DNA from: Sulfobacillus thermosulfidooxidans DSM 9293
GTDB taxonomy: Bacteria > Bacillota > Sulfobacillia > Sulfobacillales > Sulfobacillaceae
Direction: 5' to 3'
Length of the DNA stretch: 64,000 bases
NCBI RefSeq assembly: GCF_900176145.1
Contig: NZ_FWWY01000001.1
Coordinates: 1,783,819 to 1,847,818, forward strand
The notes beneath the pieces were generated by a model. The model had not been told where the DNA came from. It saw only the letters and a program-made list of their open reading frames with translations, and made no database searches. Positions 1-8,219 of this stretch are shown in pieces. How positions within the stretch are numbered: the stretch's first letter is position 1; the number at the start of each line of letters is the position of its first letter. The position numbers and the translations under genes are program-made.

Positions 1-293
1 TGAGCCCCGGAGGACAAATTACGCAAAATGGTCAGGTGGTGGCCACCCTAGGGCTGGTTGATTTACCTAACCAAGGGATTAAGGCGCTCGGAAATAGCTT
101 GTACCAGGCGCCTAGACGTCTGCCCTTTACCGGTCAAGTGATGCAAGGAGCGGTTAATACATCCAATGGCAATATGACGCAAGAAACTATGACGATGATG
201 GAAGCTGAACAGACGTACCAATCTTTAACCACTCTCATTAATGAAGAAAGCAGTCGCTTAAAGACGGCAGCGTCTCTCAGCATTATTGCCTAG
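1..293 (+). CDS. Flagellar basal-body rod/hook protein, C-terminal part
   Basis: The reading frame is open from the first bases of the window and ends at TAG 291-293, so only the last 96 or so residues are present. The tail, around NGNMTQETMTMMEAEQTYQS, has the layout of the C-terminal helix of FlgF/FlgG-type axial proteins, which packs into the rod or hook. A second member of the family follows 100 bp downstream, matching the tandem FlhO-FlhP (FlgF-FlgG) pairs of Gram-positive bacteria. By order this would be the FlgF-like member, but the fragment is too short to decide. Confidence 0.7.
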   Translation, partial: SPGGQITQNGQVVATLGLVDLPNQGIKALGNSLYQAPRRLPFTGQVMQGAVNTSNGNMTQETMTMMEAEQTYQSLTTLINEESSRLKTAASLSIIA

Positions 294-396
294 TTGAGAT
301 GAGATGAGTTGAGAGGGAAAACGCTGAGATGAGATTTTAAGCCCCTGTTGTTGTTAATGGCTAGAGGCTACTGGCGAGTTGAAGGAGGAATGGAAC

Positions 397-1173
397 GTGT
401 TTAGTGTGATGAGTGCGGGGACGAGTGGTCTAGAAAGCCAAAATTTATGGCTAAATGCAATTGCGACCAATATCGCGAATAACCAGACGCCGGGGTTTGG
501 CGAGCGCGTCAGCGTTCTTGCATCGAGTTCGGGCGAAAGACTCAGGCCTGCGCTTCGCGCTGTGGGCAAGCAAATCATCGAGCCGTCATTGTCCCTGACT
601 TCCGGGGCCCATTTGGCAGAAAATGTGCCAGTATTTTCAAATCAGATGATGGCGACATCAAATCCCCATGATGTGGCCATTGATGGTAACGGGTTTTTTG
701 TCGTAAAAACGGCAGATGGCAGCTTAGCCTATACGCGGTCAGGAACGCTTCAAACGGATAGCCAAGGCCATTTAGAATTACCTAATGGCAATGTGATGTA
801 TCCGCCGATTACCATCCCTGCGGGTTCGAGCTGGTATGTGACCCAAGACGGCACGGTGATGGCCGGCCTACCGGGTCAATCGTTTAAACCGGTTGGCCAG
901 CTGCAAATCGCTTTGATTCCCAATCCTGCCGGATTAATTAGCTCAGGCTACAATCTCTATGGTTTAAGCGTGGCGAGTGGTACACCCGTGCTGGTAAAAC
1001 CAGGCCAGAGAGGCGCTGGTCTGTTGCAAACATCCTCACTTAATGCCAGTGGGGTGAATATGGCTTCGGAGTTAACGGATTTGATCCAAGCGCAGGGGGC
1101 CTATCAAATGAATGCCAAAATTCTCGCTATCTCTCAAAGTTTAGACAAGGGGTTGACCCAAATTATCACTTAG
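397..1173 (+). CDS. flgG: Flagellar basal-body rod protein, FlgG-like
   Basis: This 258-residue protein has both ends of the flagellar axial family. The N-terminal helix contains GLESQNLWLNAIATNIANNQ followed by TPGFG, and the C-terminal helix contains SGVNMASELTDLIQAQGAYQ. FlgG forms the distal rod of the flagellum outside the cell membrane and is exported by the flagellar type III system. I chose GTG 397 because AAGGAGG at 382-388 sits 8 bp before it; an in-frame TTG at 379 lies upstream of that site. The stop overlaps by 4 bp the stop of the convergent transglycosylase gene. FlgF versus FlgG is not certain. Confidence 0.8.
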   Translation: MFSVMSAGTSGLESQNLWLNAIATNIANNQTPGFGERVSVLASSSGERLRPALRAVGKQIIEPSLSLTSGAHLAENVPVFSNQMMATSNPHDVAIDGNGFFVVKTADGSLAYTRSGTLQTDSQGHLELPNGNVMYPPITIPAGSSWYVTQDGTVMAGLPGQSFKPVGQLQIALIPNPAGLISSGYNLYGLSVASGTPVLVKPGQRGAGLLQTSSLNASGVNMASELTDLIQAQGAYQMNAKILAISQSLDKGLTQIIT

Positions 1174-1721
1174 GTGCTCTCTGGTGATGAGGCCAAGGCT
1201 TGATAAGTGGACAAGACCTTTTGGACATAATCTTGGGTCTGTTGGTAAGGCGGAATGCCTCCAAAGTGGTCAACCGCTCCAGGCCCCGCGTTATAGGCGG
1301 CAAGAGCGAGGGTCAAATTGCCATGGAAATTGTCTAAAAGGCTCTTGAGATACTCGGCACCACCTAAAATGTTTTGTTCCGCATTGTAGGGATTGACTCC
1401 TAAAGACTCTGCGGTTTGCGGCATGAGCTGCATCACCCCAATGGCGCCAGCTGAGCTTACCGCTGCCGGATTCAGTGACGATTCCACCGTCGCGACGGCT
1501 TTTAGCAGGGCGGGGGATAGTCCAGTACTCAAGGCAGCTTGTTGGATGGCTTGGTCAATCCCGGCAATGTTGCTAGGGCCAGACGGAGCCTCTTGGGAAG
1601 ACCCGGGCAATAGCTGATTGGTTACATCGGTTAGCATGTTTTGGAATGGGGAATTGGATGAGGATGGCTGAAAGTCATTAAACAATAATGTTTCCAAGGC
1701 CCAAAACAATAATGGTTCCAT
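1170..1721 (-). CDS. Lytic transglycosylase (SLT domain)
   Basis: This 183-residue protein carries a family 1 soluble lytic transglycosylase domain in its second half. Visible motifs are AVATVESSLNP with the catalytic Glu, GAIGVMQLMPQTAESLGV, and LALAAYNAGPGAVDHFGG. Such enzymes cleave the MurNAc-GlcNAc bond of peptidoglycan with formation of an anhydro end. The N-terminal 70 residues are variable, and I see no clear signal peptide; the protein could be exported through the flagellar apparatus. It lies inside the flagellar cluster on the opposite strand, so a role in opening the wall for the rod is likely. Start ATG 1721 has AAGGAGG upstream; a longer frame to 1763 lies upstream of that site. 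Confidence 0.85.
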   Translation of the reverse strand: MEPLLFWALETLLFNDFQPSSSNSPFQNMLTDVTNQLLPGSSQEAPSGPSNIAGIDQAIQQAALSTGLSPALLKAVATVESSLNPAAVSSAGAIGVMQLMPQTAESLGVNPYNAEQNILGGAEYLKSLLDNFHGNLTLALAAYNAGPGAVDHFGGIPPYQQTQDYVQKVLSTYQALASSPEST

Positions 1722-1810
1722 AATACGTCTACTCCTCCTTGGTTTCAGTGTACAGGGAGTCATGACGGAACCTGTAAATTTTAGATGGATTTTTCAAGGA
1801 GGATTTCATT

Positions 1811-2287
1811 GTGAAAAAAATATTGAGCTATTTTCTAATTTTTCTTTTGGGTGCCGGTTCGGGTGCTGCCGCTCTGATTTTTGGAGATCCCTCATTGTTA
1901 AGCCACACTCCGAAGCCCGTCGTGGCGTCCCTGCCCTACAATCCTCTCACGGCAATTTCTGTGACCGAGACCGGAATTGAAAGTAACCTCGGCAGTTCAG
2001 GGCATTATGTGAGTTTTAATTTGGAATTCAATGTGACCAAACAGGCTTTAACGGCTCAAGGAGGATCACCAACGGCAGCCACAGGGGGAACGGGAACCGG
2101 TTCTCCCGAACTGGATGCAAAGATTCGTAACGATCTAATTACCCTGGCTCGGAGTACTTCGTATCAAGAATTTACGCAATCCGGCGGGATTTCGACCTTC
2201 AAGGATCAGGTACGAGAGGTTTTGGAATCCATTTTTGGTCCGGGAACCATTGGCCCGATTTACTTTTCATCACTCATGACGCAATAA
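1811..2287 (+). CDS. fliL: Flagellar basal body-associated protein FliL
   Basis: This 158-residue protein has one N-terminal membrane segment (about residues 5-25, ending in a GAGSG-AAA stretch) and an extracytoplasmic domain. The C-terminal region, with LARSTSYQEFTQSGGISTFK and an ending in PIYFSSLMTQ, matches the FliL fold, where the last strand normally reads like VYFTEFVIQ. FliL sits at the stator ring around the motor and supports torque generation. The GTG start is preceded by AAGGAGG. It is followed directly by fliM and fliN, the usual order in Gram-positive fla operons. Confidence 0.82.
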   Translation: MKKILSYFLIFLLGAGSGAAALIFGDPSLLSHTPKPVVASLPYNPLTAISVTETGIESNLGSSGHYVSFNLEFNVTKQALTAQGGSPTAATGGTGTGSPELDAKIRNDLITLARSTSYQEFTQSGGISTFKDQVREVLESIFGPGTIGPIYFSSLMTQ

Positions 2288-2375
2288 CATCAATTTAATA
2301 TTTACCAGAATCATGTAGGAAAACACGAGGCATTGAAAACCCTGAGGAATTCTGCAGCAGAAGGGAATGAGATTG

Positions 2376-3281
2376 ATGGGACTGGTCAAAGATCTGAAGG
2401 AAGTACGTCCCTATGATTTTCAAAGGCCACACCAGCTAAGCCGTTTACAACTTGACGCCATTACCTTGATGATGGAATCGTATTTACGGATGGCTTCGAA
2501 CTTCCTCTCAACGTATTTGAGAACACCTGTGCAGATCCAACATATTAGCACAGAACAAATGCCCTATGAGCAGTATGTGGAAGGGGTAACCATTCCGAGC
2601 GTGCTCGCCTTATTTACCATCAATCAATCGGGTTCTGGACTCCTCGAGAGTTCACCGGAAGTGACCTTAGCGATTATTGACCGCGCTTTAGGTGGCCCAG
2701 GTTTCGGTCATTTTCCCAGCCGCGAGTTAACCGAGATTGAACAGACTATTTATCGCCGGATTATGGAACGCTTATTGAGCTTACTGGGTCAAAGTTGGTC
2801 ATCGCTGATGCCGTTTGAAGCCCGCATCGACACGATCGAATATAATCCGGCATTCACCCAAATATCCTCTGAAGGGGATTTAGTGGTCGTGCAGCAACAA
2901 CAAATTTCCATTGACAGCCACAAAGGGATATTGTCATGGGTGTGGCCATATCCCGCTATTGAGCCTTTTGCTCTTATGCTTGGACGTCATGCCTTAGGAC
3001 GTGAAGACGATCAAGATGTGAAACCGAAAACCCAAGAAATGCTCAAGCTTTTAAGCCGCAGTTCGGTTCGCGCTGATGTGGTTTTGGGGCGTACCACGAT
3101 TTCCCTAGGAGAATTTCGCCAATTGAAACCCGGTGATATCATCATCTTAAAAAATCGTTATGACAAGCCTTTAACATTGTCTTTGGCCAATCAGGAAAAA
3201 TTCCATGTCGTGGCGGGTAAAGTCGGCGGCCATTTAGCTGTCCGAGTGACAGGACGGGTTAATCCAGATGATCAAGAATGA
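2376..3281 (+). CDS. fliM: Flagellar motor switch protein FliM (short N-terminus)
   Basis: This protein of about 301 residues is FliM. The segment YDFQRPHQLSRLQLDAI marks the start of the conserved middle domain, and the C-terminal 90 residues form the FliN-like domain (DVVLGRTTISLGEFRQLKPG). FliM is the C-ring component that binds CheY-P and sets rotation direction. Canonical FliM begins with an LSQxEIDALL peptide that binds CheY-P; here nothing resembling it precedes the middle domain. ATG 2376 lies 9 bp after an AAGGGA site; an ATG at 2367 touches that site and is less likely. It is followed by fliN after 42 bp. Confidence 0.9.
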   Translation: MGLVKDLKEVRPYDFQRPHQLSRLQLDAITLMMESYLRMASNFLSTYLRTPVQIQHISTEQMPYEQYVEGVTIPSVLALFTINQSGSGLLESSPEVTLAIIDRALGGPGFGHFPSRELTEIEQTIYRRIMERLLSLLGQSWSSLMPFEARIDTIEYNPAFTQISSEGDLVVVQQQQISIDSHKGILSWVWPYPAIEPFALMLGRHALGREDDQDVKPKTQEMLKLLSRSSVRADVVLGRTTISLGEFRQLKPGDIIILKNRYDKPLTLSLANQEKFHVVAGKVGGHLAVRVTGRVNPDDQE

Positions 3282-3323
3282 TGACGCTATAGGGATGCAA
3301 ACGAATAAAGGAGATTATCTCAT

Positions 3324-3725
3324 ATGAGTGAGAATAAAGGACGGTTAACCAAAGAAGAATTGCAGGCATTAACTGAGGGATTGGCAGATCATCCGGGGCT
3401 TGAGGCCCGCCCGGTAGAATTTGCGGATTTAGACGTGCCTCCTAAACCGGACCGGCCTGTTTCGCCCGTTGATTTTCTTTGGGATGTGCCTATGGATGTT
3501 GAGGTGGTTTTGGGCAGTACCGATTTATCTGTGCAAGACGTATTGGAAATTGGACCGGGATCCGTCATCGAGTTAGAGCGGACTTACGGGGAACCTGTTG
3601 ATGTCTATTTAAATGGCCGCATTGTCGCCAAGGGTGAAGTGGTCATTATCGGCGAACAATTTGGTGTAAAGGTTACGGAGATTTTGGCTTCTTTTCCTGG
3701 GGACGAAGAGGAGTCTTCGGATTAG
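3324..3725 (+). CDS. fliN: Flagellar motor switch protein FliN
   Basis: This 133-residue protein has the FliN/SpoA fold in its second half: [20 protein letters not shown], then a [15 protein letters not shown] strand and a VKVTEIL ending. FliN forms the base of the flagellar C-ring and docks export substrates. The first 45 residues are a charged linker typical of FliN proteins. An AAAGGAG site precedes ATG 3324. The last 53 bp of the gene overlap the end of csrA on the other strand. Confidence 0.9.
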   Translation: MSENKGRLTKEELQALTEGLADHPGLEARPVEFADLDVPPKPDRPVSPVDFLWDVPMDVEVVLGSTDLSVQDVLEIGPGSVIELERTYGEPVDVYLNGRIVAKGEVVIIGEQFGVKVTEILASFPGDEEESSD

Positions 3726-3942
3726 AGGCCGTTAAATCGGTTAGGGTTTCGGGAGGAACGGATAACGACGCCATTTGGTTATGTTGCTGGGCTTGAAAGA
3801 GCTCCTCGCGCATCACGGTGATGTGGCGGGGAGCTTCAATACCTAATTTCACTTGATCGCCTTGAATTCCTAGGACGACAATGCGAATTTCAGCATTGCC
3901 TATTATGAGCGCTTCATCAATTTTACGGCTGAGCACCAGCAT
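3673..3942 (-). CDS. csrA: Carbon storage/translation regulator CsrA
   Basis: CsrA is a dimeric RNA-binding protein that blocks translation by covering GGA motifs, in Gram-positives chiefly on flagellin mRNA. The 89-residue product starts with [15 protein letters not shown] and contains [20 protein letters not shown], the full five-strand core. A tail of about 35 residues rich in Pro, Lys and Ser follows, longer than in most CsrA proteins. The start ATG 3942 lies inside the 3' end of fliW and has GGGAGG upstream. Its 3' end overlaps the fliN 3' end, so the tail is partly encoded by the complement of fliN. Confidence 0.93.
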   Translation of the reverse strand: MLVLSRKIDEALIIGNAEIRIVVLGIQGDQVKLGIEAPRHITVMREELFQAQQHNQMASLSVPPETLTDLTASNPKTPLRPQEKKPKSP

Positions 3943-4384
3943 TGTTTTGGGCCTCCCCAAACAAGGGATATTCAAACGGATACGGTAAGGATAACACAAA
4001 TTGGCCGCCATGCCGCGTCTGCCGGTTAAAGATCAAGGGGCTTTTGAGATTAGCGGTGGCATAAAGTCCTTGCCCATTTGCGGATTGACCTACCGTACAT
4101 ATACATAGAATAGCCCAAAATTCGGGATTGCCCAATCCGGGAACTTCTTCCTCTGGTACCACATAATCCGGTTTAAACGTGAGCGGATCAATCACAATAA
4201 AGGCTAGTTGAGGATCGGTCACCGATTGCAAGTAAAGAAAGGGACTCTCGGGGTGATGGGGCAACAAAACAAATTGCCGGTGCTTGGCAAAGCCTAGTAT
4301 TTCTTGGTCCATCACCAAAATATCCGATGCAGATATGGTAATTTCACCATGAAACCGGGTTTGAATGGTCTCTTTTGTAATCAT
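3923..4384 (-). CDS. fliW: Flagellar assembly factor FliW
   Basis: FliW is the partner switch of CsrA: it binds CsrA until flagellin displaces it, so flagellin synthesis follows export. The 153-residue protein shows the FliW pattern: [21 protein letters not shown] near the start, [19 protein letters not shown] in the middle, and NLKSPLIFN near the end. Start ATG 4384 has AAGGGAG upstream. The gene overlaps csrA by 20 bp and is followed by it, the standard fliW-csrA pair, and lies downstream of flgK and flgL. Confidence 0.93.
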   Translation of the reverse strand: MITKETIQTRFHGEITISASDILVMDQEILGFAKHRQFVLLPHHPESPFLYLQSVTDPQLAFIVIDPLTFKPDYVVPEEEVPGLGNPEFWAILCICTVGQSANGQGLYATANLKSPLIFNRQTRHGGQFVLSLPYPFEYPLFGEAQNNAGAQP

Positions 4385-4418
4385 GCTGTAAGACTCCCTT
4401 TTTTACACCCCCTGGATT

Positions 4419-5318
4419 TTAGGGGTGAATGAAATTGAGCAGAGACAAGGGCAAAATTTGCGCACCACTTTGTAAGGCCGCTTGATAGGCTTGTTCCTCT
4501 TGAGCCAACTGTACAGTGACGGAAGCCATATTAGCCCCAGAAATTTGCGCAATGGTTTGATTGAGATTGAAGCTCAAACTTTGCAGCTGGGTTTTAGTTT
4601 GGTTAACCCGTTCGAGTCGCCCGCCAACAATACTTTGAGCGGTGGAAAGATAGCTCTGATCAGTTTTAAGCGTGCTGATATAAGTTTGAGAGGCGGAAGC
4701 TCCCTGGGTAATAGCCAATTGTAGCCCGCTGAGGTCGTTGTAGATAGTCGCGAAATAATTGGAACCACTGGGTTGACCGACGTTTTCATTCCCCGTTAGA
4801 TTCACCGTGACTGAACTACTTTCACCAATTTGAAATGTTTGAAGTTGCTGGCTGGTAGGAAAATTGGTTGTTCCTGAAGAAGAAATCGGGGCTGTTTGGC
4901 TGTTGTATCCGTTAAAAATGTATGTTCCTTCATAACGCGTATTGAGAAGCTGACCGAGTGCTTTTTGAGCTTGCTGAACTTGAATCGCCAACGCTTCCCG
5001 GTCTGTGGCTGTCAGCGTATTATTAGAGGCTTCCACGGCAATATTTAAGACATTTTGCCAAATTTGCTGCATATTTTGTAATGCGCCACTGGTGGTGTTA
5101 AGCCAATTTTGAGCCTGCGTCGCCGCCGTTTCATAGGCTTTGGTTTGGGCTAAAGCGGTATTCAAATTCATGGTTGCCGTTACCCGGCTTGGACTGTCTG
5201 ACGGGACTTGAAATCTTTGACCCGTTGACGCTTCTTCTTGTAATTGGCCAATGCGTTGATATTGAGTTTGGACGTTTTGTAGTAAGGTGTTCATCAAGAC
5301 GATTGGAGTAATTTCCAT
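4419..5318 (-). CDS. flgL: Flagellar hook-associated protein 3 (hook-filament junction)
   Basis: FlgL forms the junction between hook and filament. The 299-residue protein starts with a flagellin-like N-terminal helix (NTLLQNVQTQYQRIGQLQ, STGQRFQVPSDSPSRV) and ends with a paired C-terminal helix. The GxYIFNGYNSQTAP segment is typical of FlgL. It lies directly downstream of flgK in the same direction, separated by 50 bp, with TAGGAG before ATG 5318. Confidence 0.92.
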   Translation of the reverse strand: MEITPIVLMNTLLQNVQTQYQRIGQLQEEASTGQRFQVPSDSPSRVTATMNLNTALAQTKAYETAATQAQNWLNTTSGALQNMQQIWQNVLNIAVEASNNTLTATDREALAIQVQQAQKALGQLLNTRYEGTYIFNGYNSQTAPISSSGTTNFPTSQQLQTFQIGESSSVTVNLTGNENVGQPSGSNYFATIYNDLSGLQLAITQGASASQTYISTLKTDQSYLSTAQSIVGGRLERVNQTKTQLQSLSFNLNQTIAQISGANMASVTVQLAQEEQAYQAALQSGAQILPLSLLNFIHP

Positions 5319-5368
5319 GTTACATAGCTCCTATCAGAATAGTTTTATCACGAGGACGGGTACATGTT

Positions 5369-6775
5369 TTATCCAACCGCTTGTAATAAGCTGGTCATGA
5401 TTGTTTGTTCGACACTGACCAGTTGTGCTGCGGCTTGGTAACTTTGTTGTTCTTGAATGAGATGCGCCGATGACTGGTTAAGATCGACTCCGGTTGCAGA
5501 TTGCCTAGCATTTCTTAATGCCTGTAATGTGGAATTAGCACTGTTATATTGATTCTGAGCATGCTGGCCGTCATTGCCTACTTGTCCGACAAGATTCGTA
5601 TAGTACTGGCTAAAAGTGTAATTACCCAATGTCGATTGTGTGTCATAGACCAAATTGGCAATAATTTGGGCATTGCTTCCATCATTCGGAGAATTAGGAT
5701 TTGACGCTGCGGCAATCCCTTGAATGGTCAGTTGGGGATTGACTTGAATAGTACTGGCGGTAATGGCTCCGGAAGTGGGAACCACAAAGAAATCGCCACC
5801 TTTTTGACTACTGTTAAGCTGATAGCCCTGGGTTTGTTGGCTGTTGACGGCATTAGCTACGGATTCGGCCAGTGTGTTCAGTTGCGATAAATAGTTTGGG
5901 ATGTCGATACTTCCGGCTTTGATGAGCCCTGCTAACTCACCATTGGTGAGTCCTGTTGAACTATTTAGCGGCTGATTAGGATTGTCATTCAAATAGACTT
6001 GATCAACACCAGAGGAAGAAGCACTGGGACCTGTTATGAGGGAATAGGCCTTTTGATTGACCACCAGGGCATTGCTTCCTAAATAGATGTTTACAGTTTG
6101 ATCAGGATTTACGGTGTAAGATATATTGACCAATTGACTCAATTGGTCCATTAAGAGTCCGCGCTGGTCTAATAACGCATTAGCGGTTCCACCCGAACCA
6201 CTGACATTGGCGATTTCTGTATTGAGTTTTGCGATTTGACTCGTAATAGTGTTAATTTTTCCCACCATGCTAGTCACGGAATTATTGAGATTTTGGATTT
6301 CTTGATTCAGCTCATTGCTCATGGTGTTAAAGGTACTGGCTAAAGATTTTCCTTGTTCGAGAACCGCTTGTCGCGCAGCGAGGCTGGTGGGCGTTTGCGA
6401 TAAGGTGAGCCAAGCATTAAAAAAATTTGTCATGGCCTCAGATAATCCGCTGGCGGAAGGCTCTTGAAAGACATTTTGAATTTGGGACAGCGCGGTATTA
6501 AGACTTTTCCAATAACCCATAGAACCGAATTGGGTTCGTACACTCCGTGATAAAAAAGCATCTTGGGCTCGTAAAATGGCGTCGACGCTGACTCCTTGAC
6601 CTTGTAAGGTGCCGTTTAGATTGGCTGCAGGAATAGGGGGTGTTTCAACCAGGTTAGCGGTTTCCCTGCGGTAACCAGGAGTAGTAGCATTGGCCATGTT
6701 GTTACCAGTGACCTCCATGGCCAATTGTTCAGCAGCCAAACTGCGACTGGCGATATTTAAAATGGTAAAGGACAT
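5369..6775 (-). CDS. flgK: Flagellar hook-associated protein 1
   Basis: FlgK joins the hook to FlgL. The 468-residue product begins with an axial-family helix (LNIASRSLAAEQLAMEVTGN, NMANATTPGYRRE) and ends with the matching C-terminal helix (HLIQEQQSYQAAAQLVSVEQ). A long central domain rich in Asn, Ser and Gln is usual for FlgK. AAAGGAGA precedes ATG 6775. The order flgN-like, flgK, flgL, fliW, csrA matches Gram-positive late flagellar operons. Confidence 0.93.
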   Translation of the reverse strand: MSFTILNIASRSLAAEQLAMEVTGNNMANATTPGYRRETANLVETPPIPAANLNGTLQGQGVSVDAILRAQDAFLSRSVRTQFGSMGYWKSLNTALSQIQNVFQEPSASGLSEAMTNFFNAWLTLSQTPTSLAARQAVLEQGKSLASTFNTMSNELNQEIQNLNNSVTSMVGKINTITSQIAKLNTEIANVSGSGGTANALLDQRGLLMDQLSQLVNISYTVNPDQTVNIYLGSNALVVNQKAYSLITGPSASSSGVDQVYLNDNPNQPLNSSTGLTNGELAGLIKAGSIDIPNYLSQLNTLAESVANAVNSQQTQGYQLNSSQKGGDFFVVPTSGAITASTIQVNPQLTIQGIAAASNPNSPNDGSNAQIIANLVYDTQSTLGNYTFSQYYTNLVGQVGNDGQHAQNQYNSANSTLQALRNARQSATGVDLNQSSAHLIQEQQSYQAAAQLVSVEQTIMTSLLQAVG

Positions 6776-6792
6776 GTCGTGGTCTTCTCCTT

Positions 6793-7122
6793 TTACAGAT
6801 CCATATTGAGCGCTTGGGCGCGGGTATCACCCATAAGCATCCGTACAAAGTCACAATATCCTAATTGTGTTTGTAAAACGTCATGCAAAAATTGTGTACG
6901 CTCCTGCCACCGCATGGCATGTTGACCAATAATTTTCCGCTGTGCCTGACTTAAAGTGGCGAGATCTAACAAATGTTGGTTGATGTAATTGAGCGGATCC
7001 AATTCCTCTTGTAACAGTTGGACCAGGCGACTTGTGTCACGACTTGTTGCCGCGTCAATTTTTTGTTCTGTTAACGTTTCTAAAGTCATGAGATGGTGCA
7101 TTAAGGCATCAAATTCGTTCAT
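6793..7122 (-). CDS. FlgN-like flagellar export chaperone
   Basis: This all-helical protein of 109 residues sits immediately upstream of flgK, the place of FlgN, which binds FlgK and FlgL before export. The sequence (LMHHLMTLETLTEQKIDAAT, then LLQEELDPLNYINQHLLDL) has the helical hairpin and the L-x-x-E-Q-K pattern of FlgN, although overall similarity is low. I chose ATG 7122, which has AGGAGA upstream; a longer frame to 7146 is open but has no such site. The call rests on position and helix pattern more than on diagnostic residues. Confidence 0.68.
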   Translation of the reverse strand: MNEFDALMHHLMTLETLTEQKIDAATSRDTSRLVQLLQEELDPLNYINQHLLDLATLSQAQRKIIGQHAMRWQERTQFLHDVLQTQLGYCDFVRMLMGDTRAQALNMDL

Positions 7123-7142
7123 GGCTCTCCTGCCTTTGATAA

Positions 7143-7538
7143 TCACATCAAAATGTCACATAACAATCCGCGAATCAGCTCAAGCCGTTTCATCACAATG
7201 TGTAGGGGTGACGGGGTCATTAAGGCTTGACGCAAGCGCTCTAATTCCTTATTGACGGCTTGGACACGCACCAGGTAGCGAAAATGCCCTAATGGAGAAA
7301 AATATCCCCCAGCTTTAACCTGATGCGCCTTTAATGCTTCTTCCAAAAGCTCTTTCACCGTCTTCACATATCGGTTCACACTCTCGAGACTTAATTGAGC
7401 GATAACTTGCTTTTCTTGGGCATCGAGTCTTGTCCAGACGTTTGAGACGTCACGGGACGCCATTTGTCTCGAGACCGTCTTATCTGCCATATGAGGTTCA
7501 TTAATTCGTGAACCTGTCGAGAGTCTTTTGGCCTGCAT
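7143..7538 (-). CDS. YaaR (DUF327) family protein
   Basis: This 131-residue protein resembles the DUF327/YaaR family: a central VNRYVKTVKELLEEALKAHQ helix, a conserved Y/F-x-L-V segment (HFRYLVRVQAVNKELERL), and the characteristic ending IRGLLCDILM, which in family members reads IRGLLLDLYI. The biochemical role of the family is not known. Here it is the first gene of the leftward flgN-flgK-flgL-fliW-csrA operon, which suggests a link with flagellar assembly. The start is uncertain because no strong ribosome binding site precedes ATG 7538; ATG 7490 is an alternative. Confidence 0.65.
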   Translation of the reverse strand: MQAKRLSTGSRINEPHMADKTVSRQMASRDVSNVWTRLDAQEKQVIAQLSLESVNRYVKTVKELLEEALKAHQVKAGGYFSPLGHFRYLVRVQAVNKELERLRQALMTPSPLHIVMKRLELIRGLLCDILM

Positions 7539-7701
7539 AAATTTATTTTACGGGTAACGCCTGGGAGAGTCGAAATTTAGCGAGGAATTTGGGGCAAAAA
7601 AAAGTTGATGAATGGCAGATTTTTGAAGGAAATCTGTCAAAAAATCGCGAATTCTAAAGGTTAATGAACAACACTACGACATATAAAGAGGGTATATTCC
7701 T

Positions 7702-7902
7702 ATGAGAGAGGAAGCCGAACAGATAATTCTAGACCGTATCTCAAAACTTAAACGAGAACTAGACCGAATCTATGCGAGCACTTTGGATATTTATAATCGC
7801 GATTTGATGGCTGTAAGTCATGAAGTCGATCAATTATTAGTACGGTATTTACGTCGGCAGCCGTTAGTTTCTGAACAAGCAGAACGGATGGCCGGTGACT
7901 AG
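7702..7902 (+). CDS. Spo0E-like aspartyl-phosphate phosphatase
   Basis: Spo0E-type proteins dephosphorylate Spo0A-P and delay sporulation. This 66-residue protein has the size of the family and its signature: AVSHEVDQLLVRYL contains the S-x-x-x-D motif needed for phosphatase activity, preceded by an N-terminal helix (IISKLKREL-type). The start ATG 7702 follows an AAAGAGGG site. It points tail-to-tail at a second family member 22 bp away. Confidence 0.85.
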   Translation: MREEAEQIILDRISKLKRELDRIYASTLDIYNRDLMAVSHEVDQLLVRYLRRQPLVSEQAERMAGD

Positions 7903-7924
7903 TGACTCTTCATTTGGGGAATGG

Positions 7925-8125
7925 TTACCCCAAGAGGGCTTCTTGACCCTGTTTTTGCCAATATTGTTGAACAGACACAACATATTCGTCGATTTCTTGG
8001 CTTACAGCCAATACATCAGGATCTAAATTGCCTTTAATTTTGGCCAAGGTGCTTAACACGCCTTGGAGTAAACGGATATGCTCAATGGCACGACGATAAT
8101 CGCTGGCGTTCCGTAGTTGATTCAC
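7925..8125 (-). CDS. Second Spo0E-like aspartyl-phosphate phosphatase
   Basis: This is a second 66-residue Spo0E-like protein. Its signature is DPDVLAVSQEIDEYVV, with the S-x-x-x-D motif and the DPxVLxVSQxxD context common in the family. I chose GTG 8125 because AAAGGAGAG lies 7 bp before it; longer starts at 8146 and 8188 lie upstream of that site. The gene converges on the other Spo0E-like gene. Between this gene and its upstream neighbour is a perfect 13-bp inverted repeat (8163-8200). The two proteins share only the signature region, so they are diverged paralogs at best. Confidence 0.82.
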   Translation of the reverse strand: MNQLRNASDYRRAIEHIRLLQGVLSTLAKIKGNLDPDVLAVSQEIDEYVVSVQQYWQKQGQEALLG

Positions 8126-8162
8126 GGCTTGTCTCTCCTTTCGCATTGTTGACTGACAAGAG

Positions 8163-8200
8163 TATACCACGATCTGTGTAATAAACAAGATCGTGGTATA
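8163..8200. promoter_or_regulatory. Perfect 13-bp inverted repeat (hairpin or operator)
   Basis: TATACCACGATCT at 8163-8175 is exactly complementary to 8188-8200, with a 12-base loop. It lies 38 bp before the leftward Spo0E-like gene and 19 bp after the end of the next upstream leftward gene. No T-run follows on either side, so it is not a textbook terminator; an operator or an mRNA hairpin are both possible. Confidence 0.6.
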
Positions 8201-8219
8201 TTTGGAATAAATTGCTATT

